A stretch of DNA of 64,000 nt from Bacillus sp. ISL-34 (GTDB taxonomy: Bacteria > Bacillota > Bacilli > Bacillales > DSM-1321): positions 1 through 64,000 of the forward strand of contig NZ_JAGGQJ010000025.1 in assembly GCF_018613325.1 (NCBI RefSeq), read 5' to 3'. Positions 15,488-24,513 of the stretch are shown one piece after another. Positions within the stretch are counted from its first letter, which is position 1. The number at the start of each line of letters is the position of its first letter. The translations under genes and the position numbers were made by a program. The notes below the pieces were generated by a model, which ran no database searches, was not told the origin of the DNA, and saw nothing but the letters and a program-made list of their open reading frames with translations.

Positions 15488-17343
15488 GTAATCAAAAAAA
15501 ACCTCAAGGCGGCGGTCAGGTTGGGCATGGTCCTGGTGGCGGTAACATGATGATGATGGGTCAAAAAGCAAAAGATTTTAAAGGAACACTAAGACGTCTA
15601 TTGACTTATTTAAAACCTCGGCGCAACAAATTGATTGCCGTGTTCTTCGCTGCAATCATGAGTACGATTTTTATGATTGTTGGACCAAAGATCATGGGAA
15701 ATGCAATTACAGAATTATTCGAAGGGGCTTACGGGAAATTCCAGGGAATACCAGGAGCAGCTATTAACTTTGATAAAATTGGCCAGATCCTTCTACTCCT
15801 TGCCGGACTTTATGCTTTAAGCAGCCTTTTCAACTATGTACAACAATACATTATGTCAAGTGTTGCACAAGACACGGTATATGATCTTCGAGAAGATGTG
15901 AACCAAAAGCTCGAGAAACTTCCACTCAAATATTTTGAAGGACGTCCAAATGGAGAAACACTTAGCCGAATGACAAATGATATTGATACAATCGGGAGCA
16001 CCCTTCAGCAAAGCTTAACGCAGTTCATCACATCAATCGTAACGATTTTGGGGATTATCATCATGATGCTTTCGATAAGCCCGTTATTGACATTAATCTC
16101 GATTGTCAGCTTACCTTTGTCAATATTTGCAATCCGCCCTATTTTAAAAAGATCCCAAAAATATTTTGCCGATCAACAGCGTAAACTTGGACAATTAAAT
16201 GGGCACATTGAAGAGATGTATACCGGCCATCAAGTCGTTAAAGCATTCGGACATGAGAAAAAGGCGAGTGCCCAGTTTACTGCGGTTAATGAAGAATTGT
16301 ATAAAGCGGGAAGCAAAGCCCAGTTTATATCGGGTATCATCATGCCCATAATGTTCTTTATCGGAAATTTGAGCTATGTCCTCATCAGCGTTGTCGGCGG
16401 AATATTGGTAACGCAACGTTCGATTTCAATTGGTGATATTCAAGCATTCATCACATATTCAAAGCAGTTTACCCAGCCAATCACACAAACGGCTAACATC
16501 GCCAACATTATTCAGTCGACGGTTGCAGCAGCTGAGCGTGTTTTTGAACTACTAGATGAAGAAGAGGAAATGAAAGAACAAACCACAGTTAATATAAAAA
16601 GGGCAAATGGGGCTGTCTCTTTTGAACATGTGGACTTTGGATATGGGGAAGAAATGTTAATTGAAGATATGAACATCGATGTCTTGCCTGGACAGACGGT
16701 CGCAATTGTTGGACCGACTGGTGCTGGAAAAACAACTATGATAAATCTCTTGATGAGATTTTATGAACTCAATGGCGGAAAGATTTATATTGATGGTCTT
16801 GATACACGGAATATGGCACGGAATGATCTTCGAAAGAATTTTGGTATGGTACTTCAAGATACCTGGCTCTTTAATGGTACCATTAAAGAAAATATCGCTT
16901 ATGGCAAAAATGGAACAACTGATGAAGAAATTTTTGCAGCTGCTCGCACGGCACATGCCGACCATTTCATTCGGACACTGCCAGATGGTTATGAGACAAT
17001 CTTAAACGAAGAAGCGTCGAACATCTCACAAGGCCAAAAGCAGCTTTTGACAATCGCACGGGCTGTTCTAGCAGATCCACCAATCATGATATTAGATGAA
17101 GCGACGTCTAGTGTGGACACTCGGACAGAAGTCTTTATCCAAAAGGCCATGAACCGACTGATGGAAGGACGAACTAGCTTTGTCATTGCCCATCGTCTCT
17201 CAACGATTAAGGATGCAGATTTGATTCTTGTTATGGATCAAGGAAAAGTGATAGAGAAGGGAACGCATTCAGACCTTTTAAGGGAGAATGGTTTCTATGC
17301 AGAGCTTTACAATAGTCAGTTTACTGAAAGTGCAGCTGGATAA
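15484..17343 (+). CDS. ABC exporter half-transporter with canonical catalytic residues (YfiC-like)
   Basis: 619 aa. A glycine/methionine-rich N-terminal tail (residues ~8-27) precedes six membrane segments and the ATPase domain. Walker A is GPTGAGKTT, Walker B is MILDEATSSVD with catalytic Glu, and the H-loop is IAHRLST with His. The signature is ISQGQ instead of LSGGQ. Together with its partner this gives one competent ATP site (this subunit's Walker motifs with the partner's LSGGQ) and one degenerate site, as in TM287/288 and BmrCD. The start overlaps the previous stop (ATGA). The likely role is drug or lipid export from the inner leaflet; substrate unknown. Confidence 0.9.
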   Translation: MSNQKKPQGGGQVGHGPGGGNMMMMGQKAKDFKGTLRRLLTYLKPRRNKLIAVFFAAIMSTIFMIVGPKIMGNAITELFEGAYGKFQGIPGAAINFDKIGQILLLLAGLYALSSLFNYVQQYIMSSVAQDTVYDLREDVNQKLEKLPLKYFEGRPNGETLSRMTNDIDTIGSTLQQSLTQFITSIVTILGIIIMMLSISPLLTLISIVSLPLSIFAIRPILKRSQKYFADQQRKLGQLNGHIEEMYTGHQVVKAFGHEKKASAQFTAVNEELYKAGSKAQFISGIIMPIMFFIGNLSYVLISVVGGILVTQRSISIGDIQAFITYSKQFTQPITQTANIANIIQSTVAAAERVFELLDEEEEMKEQTTVNIKRANGAVSFEHVDFGYGEEMLIEDMNIDVLPGQTVAIVGPTGAGKTTMINLLMRFYELNGGKIYIDGLDTRNMARNDLRKNFGMVLQDTWLFNGTIKENIAYGKNGTTDEEIFAAARTAHADHFIRTLPDGYETILNEEASNISQGQKQLLTIARAVLADPPIMILDEATSSVDTRTEVFIQKAMNRLMEGRTSFVIAHRLSTIKDADLILVMDQGKVIEKGTHSDLLRENGFYAELYNSQFTESAAG

Positions 17344-17347
17344 TAAG

Positions 17348-17387
17348 AAAGAGGCTCAATGTCCAATCGGAATCGAGCCTCTTTTTA
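17348..17387 (+). terminator. Rho-independent terminator of the exporter operon
   Basis: AAAGAGGCTC (17348-17357) pairs with GAGCCTCTTT (17375-17384), followed by T. It ends the MarR-exporter transcript. Confidence 0.85.
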
Positions 17388-17465
17388 TAATATCTTTCCG
17401 CAACCATTACATTGATGCTTACACCAATTAGTCAACCATGAATCAGTGATAACTTATACGCTGTA

Positions 17466-17918
17466 TCAATACCCCCTCTTATTTCCCTTTTTCACAAATT
17501 CCCAATCTACCTCAATATTTTTTCTGACCCTTTGAAGAAGATGAAACATCGTTTCCGTTTCTTCCAAAGAAAATCCAGATAATGCAACCTTGTCGGTATA
17601 CTCTCCTTCTTTTTTCAAAAAGGGATAAACCTTTTCACCTTTATCAGTAGCATATAACTTTTTAATTTTTTTGTTTTCCTCATCATTTTTCTTTTCAATA
17701 AAACCTTGAATTTCAAGTTTTTTAATGGCCCGAGCTGCTGTCGTTCGGTCAACCTTTATCATTTCTGCTAACTTTTCCTGGATGATTCCTGGATTTTCAC
17801 ATATTCGAACAAGATACAAATACTGCCCTTTTGTAAGGTCAAATTCTTTAAATTCGATATTACTTATAGAGTCCAATGCCCTTGCTATCATTCCAATTTC
17901 ACGGAGTATTTCCTTCAT
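17466..17918 (-). CDS. MarR-family transcriptional regulator
   Basis: 150 aa. Winged helix-turn-helix around residues 45-95 (QEKLAEMIKVDRTTAARAIK, then the wing NDEENKKIKKLYATDKG). The C-terminus forms the dimer helices. It is divergent from a GNAT acetyltransferase gene 123 bp away, and an inverted repeat TTGTTG-N6-CAACAA lies 20 bp upstream of its start, between the two genes. The acetyltransferase is the most likely target besides itself. The signal is unknown. Confidence 0.88.
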   Translation of the reverse strand: MKEILREIGMIARALDSISNIEFKEFDLTKGQYLYLVRICENPGIIQEKLAEMIKVDRTTAARAIKKLEIQGFIEKKNDEENKKIKKLYATDKGEKVYPFLKKEGEYTDKVALSGFSLEETETMFHLLQRVRKNIEVDWEFVKKGNKRGY

Positions 17919-17938
17919 TCAAAAAGCCCCTGACTTTT

Positions 17939-17956
17939 TTGTTGCATTTACAACAA
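17939..17956. promoter_or_regulatory. Candidate MarR operator in the divergent promoter region
   Basis: TTGTTG-CATTTA-CAACAA, perfect 6-bp arms with a 6-bp spacer, a usual size for MarR sites. It lies next to the MarR start and upstream of the GNAT gene. Confidence 0.55.
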
Positions 17957-18041
17957 ATATAATTTCGTATATACTATAAAAAGGATATACATATATTATG
18001 ACTTGTCTTACTGAATAAATCTAGAAAAGGGATGAAGAACA

Positions 18042-18482
18042 TTGGATTCAAAGAGAATAACTACAGAAAATGATTTAAAAATAGCCTTTCTAATCAGAAA
18101 AGAAGTATTTGTCGAGGAACAAGGTTTCCCATTAGAAAGTGAATTTGATGAATTCGATACACTTAATGCTTTATCTGAACACATATTAGCCTATTATAAT
18201 GAAAAACCAGTCGGAACTGGTAGGTTAAGAGTTGTTGATGGTTTAGGAAAATTGGAGAGAATTTGCATCTTAGAGCCTTACCGTAAATTTGGTCTTGGAA
18301 AAATAATAATTAAAACGTTGGAAGGAATTGCAAAAGAAAAGGAAATATCCCAGGTTAAATTACATGGGCAAACACAGGCAGAGGGCTTTTATAAAAAACT
18401 CGGCTATCAAACTTCATCCGATGTCTTTATGGAAGATGGCGGTCCTCATCTTTTAATGATAAAAGAATTAATGAATGAATAA
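18042..18482 (+). CDS. GNAT-family N-acetyltransferase, YjcF/ElaA-like
   Basis: 146 aa, one GNAT domain. The N-terminal FLIRKEVFVEEQGFPLESEFDEFD is the ElaA/YjcF hallmark, and the acetyl-CoA loop appears as the modified LEPYRKFGLGKIIIKTLE (R-x-x-G-x-G/K pattern). The C-terminal HGQTQAEGFYKKLGYQ is the usual beta-5/alpha-4 stretch. The start is TTG, with AGGGATG 7 nt before it; no ATG fits. Acceptor substrate unknown. It is divergent from the MarR gene and shares the control region with it. Confidence 0.85.
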   Translation: MDSKRITTENDLKIAFLIRKEVFVEEQGFPLESEFDEFDTLNALSEHILAYYNEKPVGTGRLRVVDGLGKLERICILEPYRKFGLGKIIIKTLEGIAKEKEISQVKLHGQTQAEGFYKKLGYQTSSDVFMEDGGPHLLMIKELMNE

Positions 18483-18566
18483 GAAGTCATCGGGCAGTGA
18501 TATTTTTCAATTTGGCGAGGACAATTTTTTTAACACCAACATTGGGCAATAGGAATAAGCACGAAC

Positions 18567-18601
18567 AAGCCCTTTATAACTTGAAAGGTTATAAAGGGCT
18601 T
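18567..18601. terminator. Long hairpin between GNAT and esterase-like genes
   Basis: A perfect 14-bp stem, AAGCCCTTTATAAC (18567-18580) with its complement (18588-18601), loop of 7. The T run after it is poor on both strands, yet it lies between two converging genes, where a bidirectional terminator is expected. Confidence 0.55.
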
Positions 18602-18609
18602 GAAATTTA

Positions 18610-19878
18610 TTACATAACGGGTGCTTTTTCATGAACAAGCGGGTGAAGGGCCTGAGTTTCATCAATGTAAATAAAAGCATCATATCTATCTGACATAACA
18701 GAAGGTACATAGTTTCCATATTGTTCATATTCCGGTCTATATACAACTCCAATCGCCCGATGTCCAATCCTATCTTGGAATAGCTGCCGATTTTCATCGG
18801 TGAAAATGAGCAACTTATCATACGCACCCGAAAGGTGCATAGCTTCCTCCCAACTTCCATTCATTGCAGGGGGTACTGTTTTTATTTCAAGATCCACGCC
18901 CCACTCATCTGCTGCAATTACAGTTCCCCTGTAGGTTCCGAAACCTGTGATAAATACATCTTCAGCTGGGTTTTGTTCACGAATGACCTGGCCGACATTA
19001 ATCATCCCGGAATCTCTCATATCTGTAGCGCTGGCATCGCCAACATGGGTATTATGTTCCCATACAATCGCCTTGCCTTCAGAGCCGTAAAAATCCATGA
19101 TTTCATTTAGCGCATCCACCATATGCATATCTCGAATATTCCATGATTTATCATCATGAACCACCATCGTCCTGTAATAATTTTCTGCATTATACGCTAC
19201 CAATGCATTCACTTGAAGGTTCAAATTCAATTCTTCATGATGGGGGTATTTTTCTTTTTTCCGTTGAATAGTTGTCAGTAATTTGGCTACTTCCTCTATA
19301 CAGTCTTCTGAAAAAATGCCTGCTGAAACTGCGTACTCCTCATTATTCCGATTGAATGGCTCAAAACATGTGAACGCATGTCTGGCAGCTTCGAGGTCAG
19401 GTGAATCAATTTGTTTTAAGTAATGGATAACTTCGTCCATGGATTCCCACAGACTGTAGATATCTATCCCATAAAATCCAACTTTCGTTTGATTCTGTCC
19501 AGACTCATTGTATTCTTTCATCCATTCAATCAGGTCGATCATTTCCTCGTTTGCCCACATCCAGGTCGGCCAGCGGTTAAAACTTTTAAGCACATCCCTT
19601 GCGGATTTAGTTACTTGGTCATAGCCTTTAACATACCTATTGATTGCTTGGCATGCGGGCCAATCGCCTTCAACGGCTACAAAGGTGAACCCTTTTTCTT
19701 GAATCAGTTTTTTTGTTATTTCAGCTCGGGCCGTGTAAAACTCGGAAGTTCCATGTGATGCCTCACCCAGCAATACAAATTTTGAATCATTAACTTGTTG
19801 AACGAGCTTATCCCAATCTGCTTCACTTTTAAGCATGACTGATTGTTCGATTATTGACTGAACCAGATTATGATGCAC
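18610..19878 (-). CDS. Erythromycin-esterase-family protein
   Basis: 422 aa from a GTG at 19878, which has AGGGGG 6 nt upstream. The frame opens 60 nt earlier, but that would overlap the upstream gene. Family motifs with the active-site histidine and glutamate are present: LGEASHGTSEFY, VAVEGDWPAC, and WEHNTHVGDA. The length matches the EreA/EreB superfamily, including the B. cereus members without proven macrolide activity. Macrolide hydrolysis is possible but cannot be assumed; many homologues act on unknown substrates. It lies 25 bp after the small unknown gene at 19904, so both are probably one operon. Confidence 0.8.
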   Translation of the reverse strand: MHHNLVQSIIEQSVMLKSEADWDKLVQQVNDSKFVLLGEASHGTSEFYTARAEITKKLIQEKGFTFVAVEGDWPACQAINRYVKGYDQVTKSARDVLKSFNRWPTWMWANEEMIDLIEWMKEYNESGQNQTKVGFYGIDIYSLWESMDEVIHYLKQIDSPDLEAARHAFTCFEPFNRNNEEYAVSAGIFSEDCIEEVAKLLTTIQRKKEKYPHHEELNLNLQVNALVAYNAENYYRTMVVHDDKSWNIRDMHMVDALNEIMDFYGSEGKAIVWEHNTHVGDASATDMRDSGMINVGQVIREQNPAEDVFITGFGTYRGTVIAADEWGVDLEIKTVPPAMNGSWEEAMHLSGAYDKLLIFTDENRQLFQDRIGHRAIGVVYRPEYEQYGNYVPSVMSDRYDAFIYIDETQALHPLVHEKAPVM

Positions 19879-19903
19879 TGTTTTTCCCCCTTGTTCTCGA
19901 CAA

Positions 19904-20275
19904 TTAGCGTTTGTACTCAGCATTGTAAGAATTTGCACCTGCGTGTACGGACAGTAAAGTATCAGCGTACCCCACTAGACGATTTATAAGTTCATCACAA
20001 ATAGAGTAAACCAGCTGAAAGTTTTCCACCTCAAATAGAACAGGGTCATCCAGAATGACCGTCGTGTTAATGAACATATCTTTGTTTCCATATAGATTGT
20101 AGTGAACTATAGCCTTTCCAGCAGCTCCCCCAGTAGCTGGATCATTAAAGCCGGGAATGAAAACAAACCATTCTTCAGCAGTAGCTGACCTGAAGTTTTT
20201 TGTGAAAGACAATCGCTCGGTTACCGTCAGGATCTTTTTTTGCTCTTCCGGATTTATATCCTTGATCTTGTTCAT
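19904..20275 (-). CDS. Conserved-looking protein of unknown function
   Basis: 123 aa, soluble, no signal peptide, no motif I recognise. It is acidic with mixed alpha/beta character (VHYNLYGNKDMFINTTVIL). AAGGTGG lies ~8 nt before the ATG, so it is probably translated. It precedes the erythromycin-esterase-like gene by 25 bp on the same strand and is likely co-transcribed with it. It is divergent from the YuiD-like gene. Confidence 0.6.
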   Translation of the reverse strand: MNKIKDINPEEQKKILTVTERLSFTKNFRSATAEEWFVFIPGFNDPATGGAAGKAIVHYNLYGNKDMFINTTVILDDPVLFEVENFQLVYSICDELINRLVGYADTLLSVHAGANSYNAEYKR

Positions 20276-20530
20276 TCCATTGCCACCTTAACACCATGTT
20301 AATAACCTTCCGTTATATATTTTCCTTAAGTGACCCATCCTATAAATAATTATTATGAAATAGTCGAACACGGACACTGAAAAAAGGGTCATTATATACA
20401 TGAAACTTGACCTTTAATAACAGCCGATAATCATGGAACTGCTGCATATAAAAATTATTATTGGGGTATCAAAAGAGGGAAGATAATATCCTGGATTGGG
20501 TTGGACTGGTCTGGAGTGGAGGAGTTGCTC

Positions 20531-21055
20531 ATGGAAAAGATGAATCGGGGAATTTTAACGGCGCTGTCGGCAATCGGCATTGCGCAAGGGCTGAAAATTT
20601 TAACGCATTATAAGCTGACGGGAAAGTGGGACTTGAAGCAGGCTTTCACAACAGGTGGCATGCCTAGTTCGCACTCTGCCGGTGTGGCCGCACTGGCATC
20701 CTATGTGGCAGCGAATAAAGGCTGGCTGCATACGGAAACAGCACTTGCGACAGTGTTTGGCGTGATTGTGATGTATGATGCTCAAGGGATTCGGCGCCAT
20801 ACAGGCGAAATTGCCAAGCTTGTGAATGATCTAGAAGATAATATGGCGAAATTTTCGGGAGAGTTTCCGAGCTTTGAGTATGTGGAGCGTGAGAAAGAAC
20901 TGAATGAACTGCTCGGACATCAGCCTGTGGAAGTTGGAGCAGGTGCGCTGCTTGGAGTGGTACTTGGGCTTATTTCGGCTAAATTGGAGGATGGCAAGCC
21001 CTCCAAAACCAAACGGCTGAAAACAGTGGGCAAGCCTAGGTATTATAGATCATGA
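20531..21055 (+). CDS. Divergent PAP2-family (DUF212, YuiD-like) protein
   Basis: 174 aa from the ATG at 20531, which has GGAGG ~8 nt upstream; the open frame begins at a TTG 30 nt earlier without a ribosome site. Family motifs: TTGGMPSSHSAGVAALA (residues ~38-54) and MYDAQGIRRHTGEIA (~80-94), with the histidines of the acid-phosphatase-like fold. Two or three hydrophobic segments suggest membrane attachment. The family is widespread in Bacillus (YuiD) with no proven substrate. Confidence 0.88.
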   Translation: MEKMNRGILTALSAIGIAQGLKILTHYKLTGKWDLKQAFTTGGMPSSHSAGVAALASYVAANKGWLHTETALATVFGVIVMYDAQGIRRHTGEIAKLVNDLEDNMAKFSGEFPSFEYVEREKELNELLGHQPVEVGAGALLGVVLGLISAKLEDGKPSKTKRLKTVGKPRYYRS

Positions 21056-21372
21056 AATACGTTAAGTAAGGAAGAGTCTAAAAAAAATCGTCCAAGATTT
21101 ATAAATTCCCAACATATACAGATATTTTTAACATGAAACTACCTAAAAAAACTATCTCAGTAAGGTGTTTTTTCTTATACATCCGGAAAAAATTACAATC
21201 ACGAATACTTTTTTTATCCTATTAATAAAAAATATGTCTATGTTTTTAACATAGACAAAATTAATAATTTATTCTGCTTAACGTATTGGAGTGTCAACTA
21301 AGTTGTCTTAAGATGGCCCCGTTATTTACAATCTCTCTCATAGGTGTACTATTCATATTTATTAAAGTGACA

Positions 21373-21413
21373 CAGTTTCTTCAAACTAAGATTAAGCTTA
21401 GTTGAAGAAACTG
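21373..21413. repeat. Long imperfect hairpin
   Basis: A 17-bp stem with one bulged A: 21373-21390 pairs with 21397-21413 around a 6-nt loop. No T run follows, so it is not a normal terminator. Confidence 0.55.
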
Positions 21414-21663
21414 TATTAAAGGATTTCCACATTGAAGATTCTTTTTTCATTAGCTATAAAATCGATCTCGTAAGTAAGCTTGCAAAGTTTTTTCGCGGGA
21501 CGACCTCCGTTTCTCGATTCTGGAGAAAAGTAGAAATGCATTCTACTATTTTTTGCAGAAAACCTAGACATCGATTTTTTCCTCATATATTCATTTTTTA
21601 TGAATTCGATAAATCAATAAAAAAACGCGACATATCTTGTCCTTCTTGCGGTCGTGAAAACAG

Positions 21664-21691
21664 AAAAACCTCTATGTGTTAGAGGTTTTTT
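21664..21691 (+). terminator. Rho-independent terminator without an obvious gene
   Basis: AAAAACCTCTA with TAGAGGTTTTT around a 5-nt loop, then T. The A and T tracts allow it to work in both directions, so it may also end the leftward esterase operon whose last gene stops 50 bp away at 21742. Confidence 0.75.
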
Positions 21692-21741
21692 CGTTAACTT
21701 TAATCACTTGTAAATAGTTAATAAATCATTTTAAACAAAAT

Positions 21742-22845
21742 TTAATTCGAAGACTTCACCTGCTGAAATACCCACTCTATCATTTCTTCATTTTCATAGG
21801 CGGGTATCCATGATGCATGGTCATAATTCATTTCTGATCTATATTCCGTGTATATTGGTTCTCCTCCTTCACTTTCAATAGCATCTATAATATTTCTTGA
21901 ATATGAAACAGGGATGACTGAATCGTCTTCTGCATGAAATGCCCAGGTTGGTACGTGATTGATTAGATGTGCCTTAGCCGGATCAGCCCCTCCCGCTATT
22001 GGGACCATCGCTGCAAATGTATCAGGATGTTCCATATTCATATTGAATGTACCAAAACCGCCCTGAGACAATCCTGTGGAATAAAGTCGGTTTGGATCGA
22101 TATTATATTCTCCTCTTACGTGTTGCAAAACTTCGTATGCCATTTTAAGGTCCTCGGACACTTTGAATACTCTGCTTAAATTAACAATGTTATTAACATC
22201 TCTGGTAATCGTGAATCCACCATCAGGAACATTACGCGATTGAGGAGCTAAAATAAAAGATGGATGCTTAGCTTGATTTTCAGGTGCCGCCCAGATAACG
22301 GCTCCGTCGTTGGCCATCAATTGCTTCTCATTATCATTTCCTCGTTCCCCACCCCCGTGTAAGAACAAAACGAGCGGATAAGATGTAGTTGAATCATAAT
22401 TTTCCGGTACGTATAGACGGTATGGCATCGATTTATAGGTGAATTCTAAAAACTTTTCAGCGATCGAGCCCCTGGTCTCGAATGTGTAAGTAAACTCAGC
22501 GACATCGCTTTGATGTTTCTTATTCTTTATAGTTGACCCTTTACTTTTCACTTTTCCCCTTATCGCGATAGCTTTAATTACCGAATCGTTATTAACGCGA
22601 ATCGCCTCTATAAATAAAGTGCTTTTATCTGTAGGAACACTTCCATCTGTCGTGTAATAAATCTTTGCTCCAGGCGACGTTGTATTCAAGACTACTTTTT
22701 GTTCCCTATAATAGTTACCGGATGCAGAAGAAGCCGTTGGTTCAGCCACTTTGCTGTTAGTATGATTGCTTTTTGCAAAAACAGGCACAGTAAATAATGA
22801 TAATATAAGCATCACCATTAACATACTATTTATAAGATTTCTCAT
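21742..22845 (-). CDS. Secreted alpha/beta-hydrolase (PHB-depolymerase/feruloyl-esterase type) with N-terminal chitobiase-like domain
   Basis: 367 aa. Signal peptide at residues 1-25 (cleavage after VFAKS region). Residues ~33-115 form a CHB_HEX_C/Fn3-like module with the diagnostic PGAKIYYTTDGSVPT. Residues ~130-367 are an esterase: oxyanion loop FLHGGGERG, nucleophile GLSQGGFGT, acid AEDDSVIP, and histidine YDHASW. This is the last gene of the operon CitMHS-AtuA-AtuA-C-esterase, which has a sigma-54 promoter. A secreted esterase before a carboxylate transporter suggests that it frees an organic acid outside the cell for uptake. The polymer or ester is unknown. Confidence 0.8.
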   Translation of the reverse strand: MRNLINSMLMVMLILSLFTVPVFAKSNHTNSKVAEPTASSASGNYYREQKVVLNTTSPGAKIYYTTDGSVPTDKSTLFIEAIRVNNDSVIKAIAIRGKVKSKGSTIKNKKHQSDVAEFTYTFETRGSIAEKFLEFTYKSMPYRLYVPENYDSTTSYPLVLFLHGGGERGNDNEKQLMANDGAVIWAAPENQAKHPSFILAPQSRNVPDGGFTITRDVNNIVNLSRVFKVSEDLKMAYEVLQHVRGEYNIDPNRLYSTGLSQGGFGTFNMNMEHPDTFAAMVPIAGGADPAKAHLINHVPTWAFHAEDDSVIPVSYSRNIIDAIESEGGEPIYTEYRSEMNYDHASWIPAYENEEMIEWVFQQVKSSN

Positions 22846-22849
22846 CTTC

Positions 22850-23185
22850 TTATTCCCCTCCTATAAATGCTTCTTGTACTTCTATTTCCATCTCCAATAA
22901 GGCGTAACTCAAACTTTTTCCATGCGTATCCATACCGAGTGATATTGTAACTCCGCCAAGCAAAGCTTGATGGCAAACGAACTGGAGAGCAGCGATATTT
23001 GGAACCTCATATCGAAAAATTTCACCATCAACAATGTCCTTAAAATGTTGTTTTACTCTCTCTATTGTTACTTCTTTGCATAAAAGGGAATAGTCTTTTT
23101 CCTGATATGGAATAAGCGAAAGCATCAAAATATTCCCTTTATCACCGGCGCGGCTGTGGGCAAGCTCATATAGTTTTCTCTTCAT
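22850..23185 (-). CDS. AtuA-like C-terminal domain protein
   Basis: 111 aa from the ATG at 23185, which has GGAGAG ~8 nt upstream; a further ATG 9 nt earlier lacks this. LYELAHSRAGDKGNILMLSLIP is the start of the small domain that follows the DUF1446 domain in AtuA-type proteins. Here it is a separate gene overlapping the large part by 20 bp, so the two polypeptides probably assemble. Function as for the neighbour: acyclic terpene or short branched acid catabolism is suggested by name only. Confidence 0.8.
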   Translation of the reverse strand: MKRKLYELAHSRAGDKGNILMLSLIPYQEKDYSLLCKEVTIERVKQHFKDIVDGEIFRYEVPNIAALQFVCHQALLGGVTISLGMDTHGKSLSYALLEMEIEVQEAFIGGE

Positions 23186-24506
23186 GCAGTACACTCTCCT
23201 TTATTACAACACTCACTTCAATTTCTTCACGAGGAAGTAGAGAAGAAACAATTCCTAGTACTTCGTGTGTATACTTTCTTGCTCCTCCTCCACCTGCTGG
23301 CCCATTTGTGTAAAGAGATTCAACTTCTTCACCAATTTTAGCGGCTTCGCTAAGACTGTGTGATTTAGCTGCGACCCTTAGTCGGACTTCGTATGGTTCA
23401 GGCCATTGTCCAAACGTATTCCGGTGTGTGGATGAAACACCGATATAATCAATCCTCAACTCATCAAAACTCATCTCAAGTCTCTTTCTCATAACGTCTC
23501 CAGCTAGTTGTGCTCGTGCCCATGCATTTGAACCGGCATATGAAATTTCTCCTTCCCCTATAAACCCTGCATGGTAACCGACGCTTACTTTTAACGCTTC
23601 AGGCCGTTTCTTTCCTTTTCCTCCTGTTACTTCTATTCGATCCGGCCCTACCTCGCGTAGCTTTACTGACATAAAGTCGGCAGTTACATCAGGTGTAATA
23701 TATTCGTTTGGATTTGTGACTTCATATAAAAGCTGTTCTTTTGCCGTCATTAGATTAATAACTCCACCTGTATTTGGAATTTTTGTAATTAAGGCAGAAC
23801 CGTCTGCTTGTACCTCTGCGTACGGAAATCCTAAATTTTCCATATGTGGAACATCCTTTTTTCCCGGATCTGCGTAATAACCGCCAGCAATTTGACCACC
23901 GCATTCCAAAAGGTGGCCAATAATGGTTCCCTGTGCCATTAAATCTGTCTCGTCAACCGACCACCCGAAGTGGTGAACCATTGGCGCTAAAAATAAGGAT
24001 GGATCCGCGACTCTCCCGGTCAGAATAATGTCTGCTTCTTTTTCTAACGCAGGTAAAATAGCTTCTACACCAAGATAGGCATTTGCCGATAAGATTGGGC
24101 CATATGAATGTAGAGGCTTATTTGTTTCCATAGTCTGTGCATCTGTATCCAGGAATGACGATACATCATCCCCTGTCACAGCCGCCACTTTGATAGAAAG
24201 ACCTAGTCGTTGGGCAATTTCAATTACTTTTTCAGCGCCACTGACAGGGTTGGCTGCTCCCATATTTGTAATTAACCGCACACCATTTTGAATGAGTGTT
24301 GGAAGTAAAAGCTCCATCCGCTTTTCAAGCAGCGGATCATAGCCTAATGAAGAATTCTCTTTTTTTCGCTTGTGCGCCAGCGCGATTGTCCGTTCAGCTA
24401 AACATTCCAACACTAGATAATCCAAATTCCCTTTTTCTGCAAGAAGTAGTGCGGGTTCCAACCGATCACCTGAAAATCCTGCACCTGAACCGATTCTAAT
24501 CAACAT
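23166..24506 (-). CDS. AtuA/DUF1446-family protein
   Basis: 446 aa from the ATG at 24506 (GAGG five nt upstream). The glycine-rich start IRIGSGAGFSGDRLEPALLL and NMGAANPVSGAEKVIEIAQRLG are the DUF1446 hallmarks, and GRVADPSLFLAPMVHHFGW lies in the middle. AtuA of Pseudomonas is required for citronellol/geranyl-CoA breakdown, but its reaction is unproven. In this operon it lies 7 bp after a CitMHS transporter and upstream of its own small domain and a secreted esterase, so a carboxylic acid substrate is more likely than a terpene. Exact reaction unknown. Confidence 0.85.
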   Translation of the reverse strand: MLIRIGSGAGFSGDRLEPALLLAEKGNLDYLVLECLAERTIALAHKRKKENSSLGYDPLLEKRMELLLPTLIQNGVRLITNMGAANPVSGAEKVIEIAQRLGLSIKVAAVTGDDVSSFLDTDAQTMETNKPLHSYGPILSANAYLGVEAILPALEKEADIILTGRVADPSLFLAPMVHHFGWSVDETDLMAQGTIIGHLLECGGQIAGGYYADPGKKDVPHMENLGFPYAEVQADGSALITKIPNTGGVINLMTAKEQLLYEVTNPNEYITPDVTADFMSVKLREVGPDRIEVTGGKGKKRPEALKVSVGYHAGFIGEGEISYAGSNAWARAQLAGDVMRKRLEMSFDELRIDYIGVSSTHRNTFGQWPEPYEVRLRVAAKSHSLSEAAKIGEEVESLYTNGPAGGGGARKYTHEVLGIVSSLLPREEIEVSVVIKESVLHEEKTI

Positions 24507-24513
24507 AATCACC

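Larger units (their letters stand above)
21056..21741. other. 686-bp region without a supported gene
   Basis: AT-rich and broken by stops in all frames. It holds a long hairpin (21373-21413) and, at its right end, a terminator (21664-21691) that faces rightward although no gene ends there. A short plus-strand stretch before that terminator reads with a CPSCG zinc-ribbon-like motif (near 21640) but has no start codon. This could be a decayed gene or an RNA locus. Confidence 0.45.

Noticed and set aside
18610-19938. Longer frame of the erythromycin-esterase-like gene
   Set aside because: It would overlap the upstream gene and lacks a ribosome site; the GTG at 19878 has a strong one.
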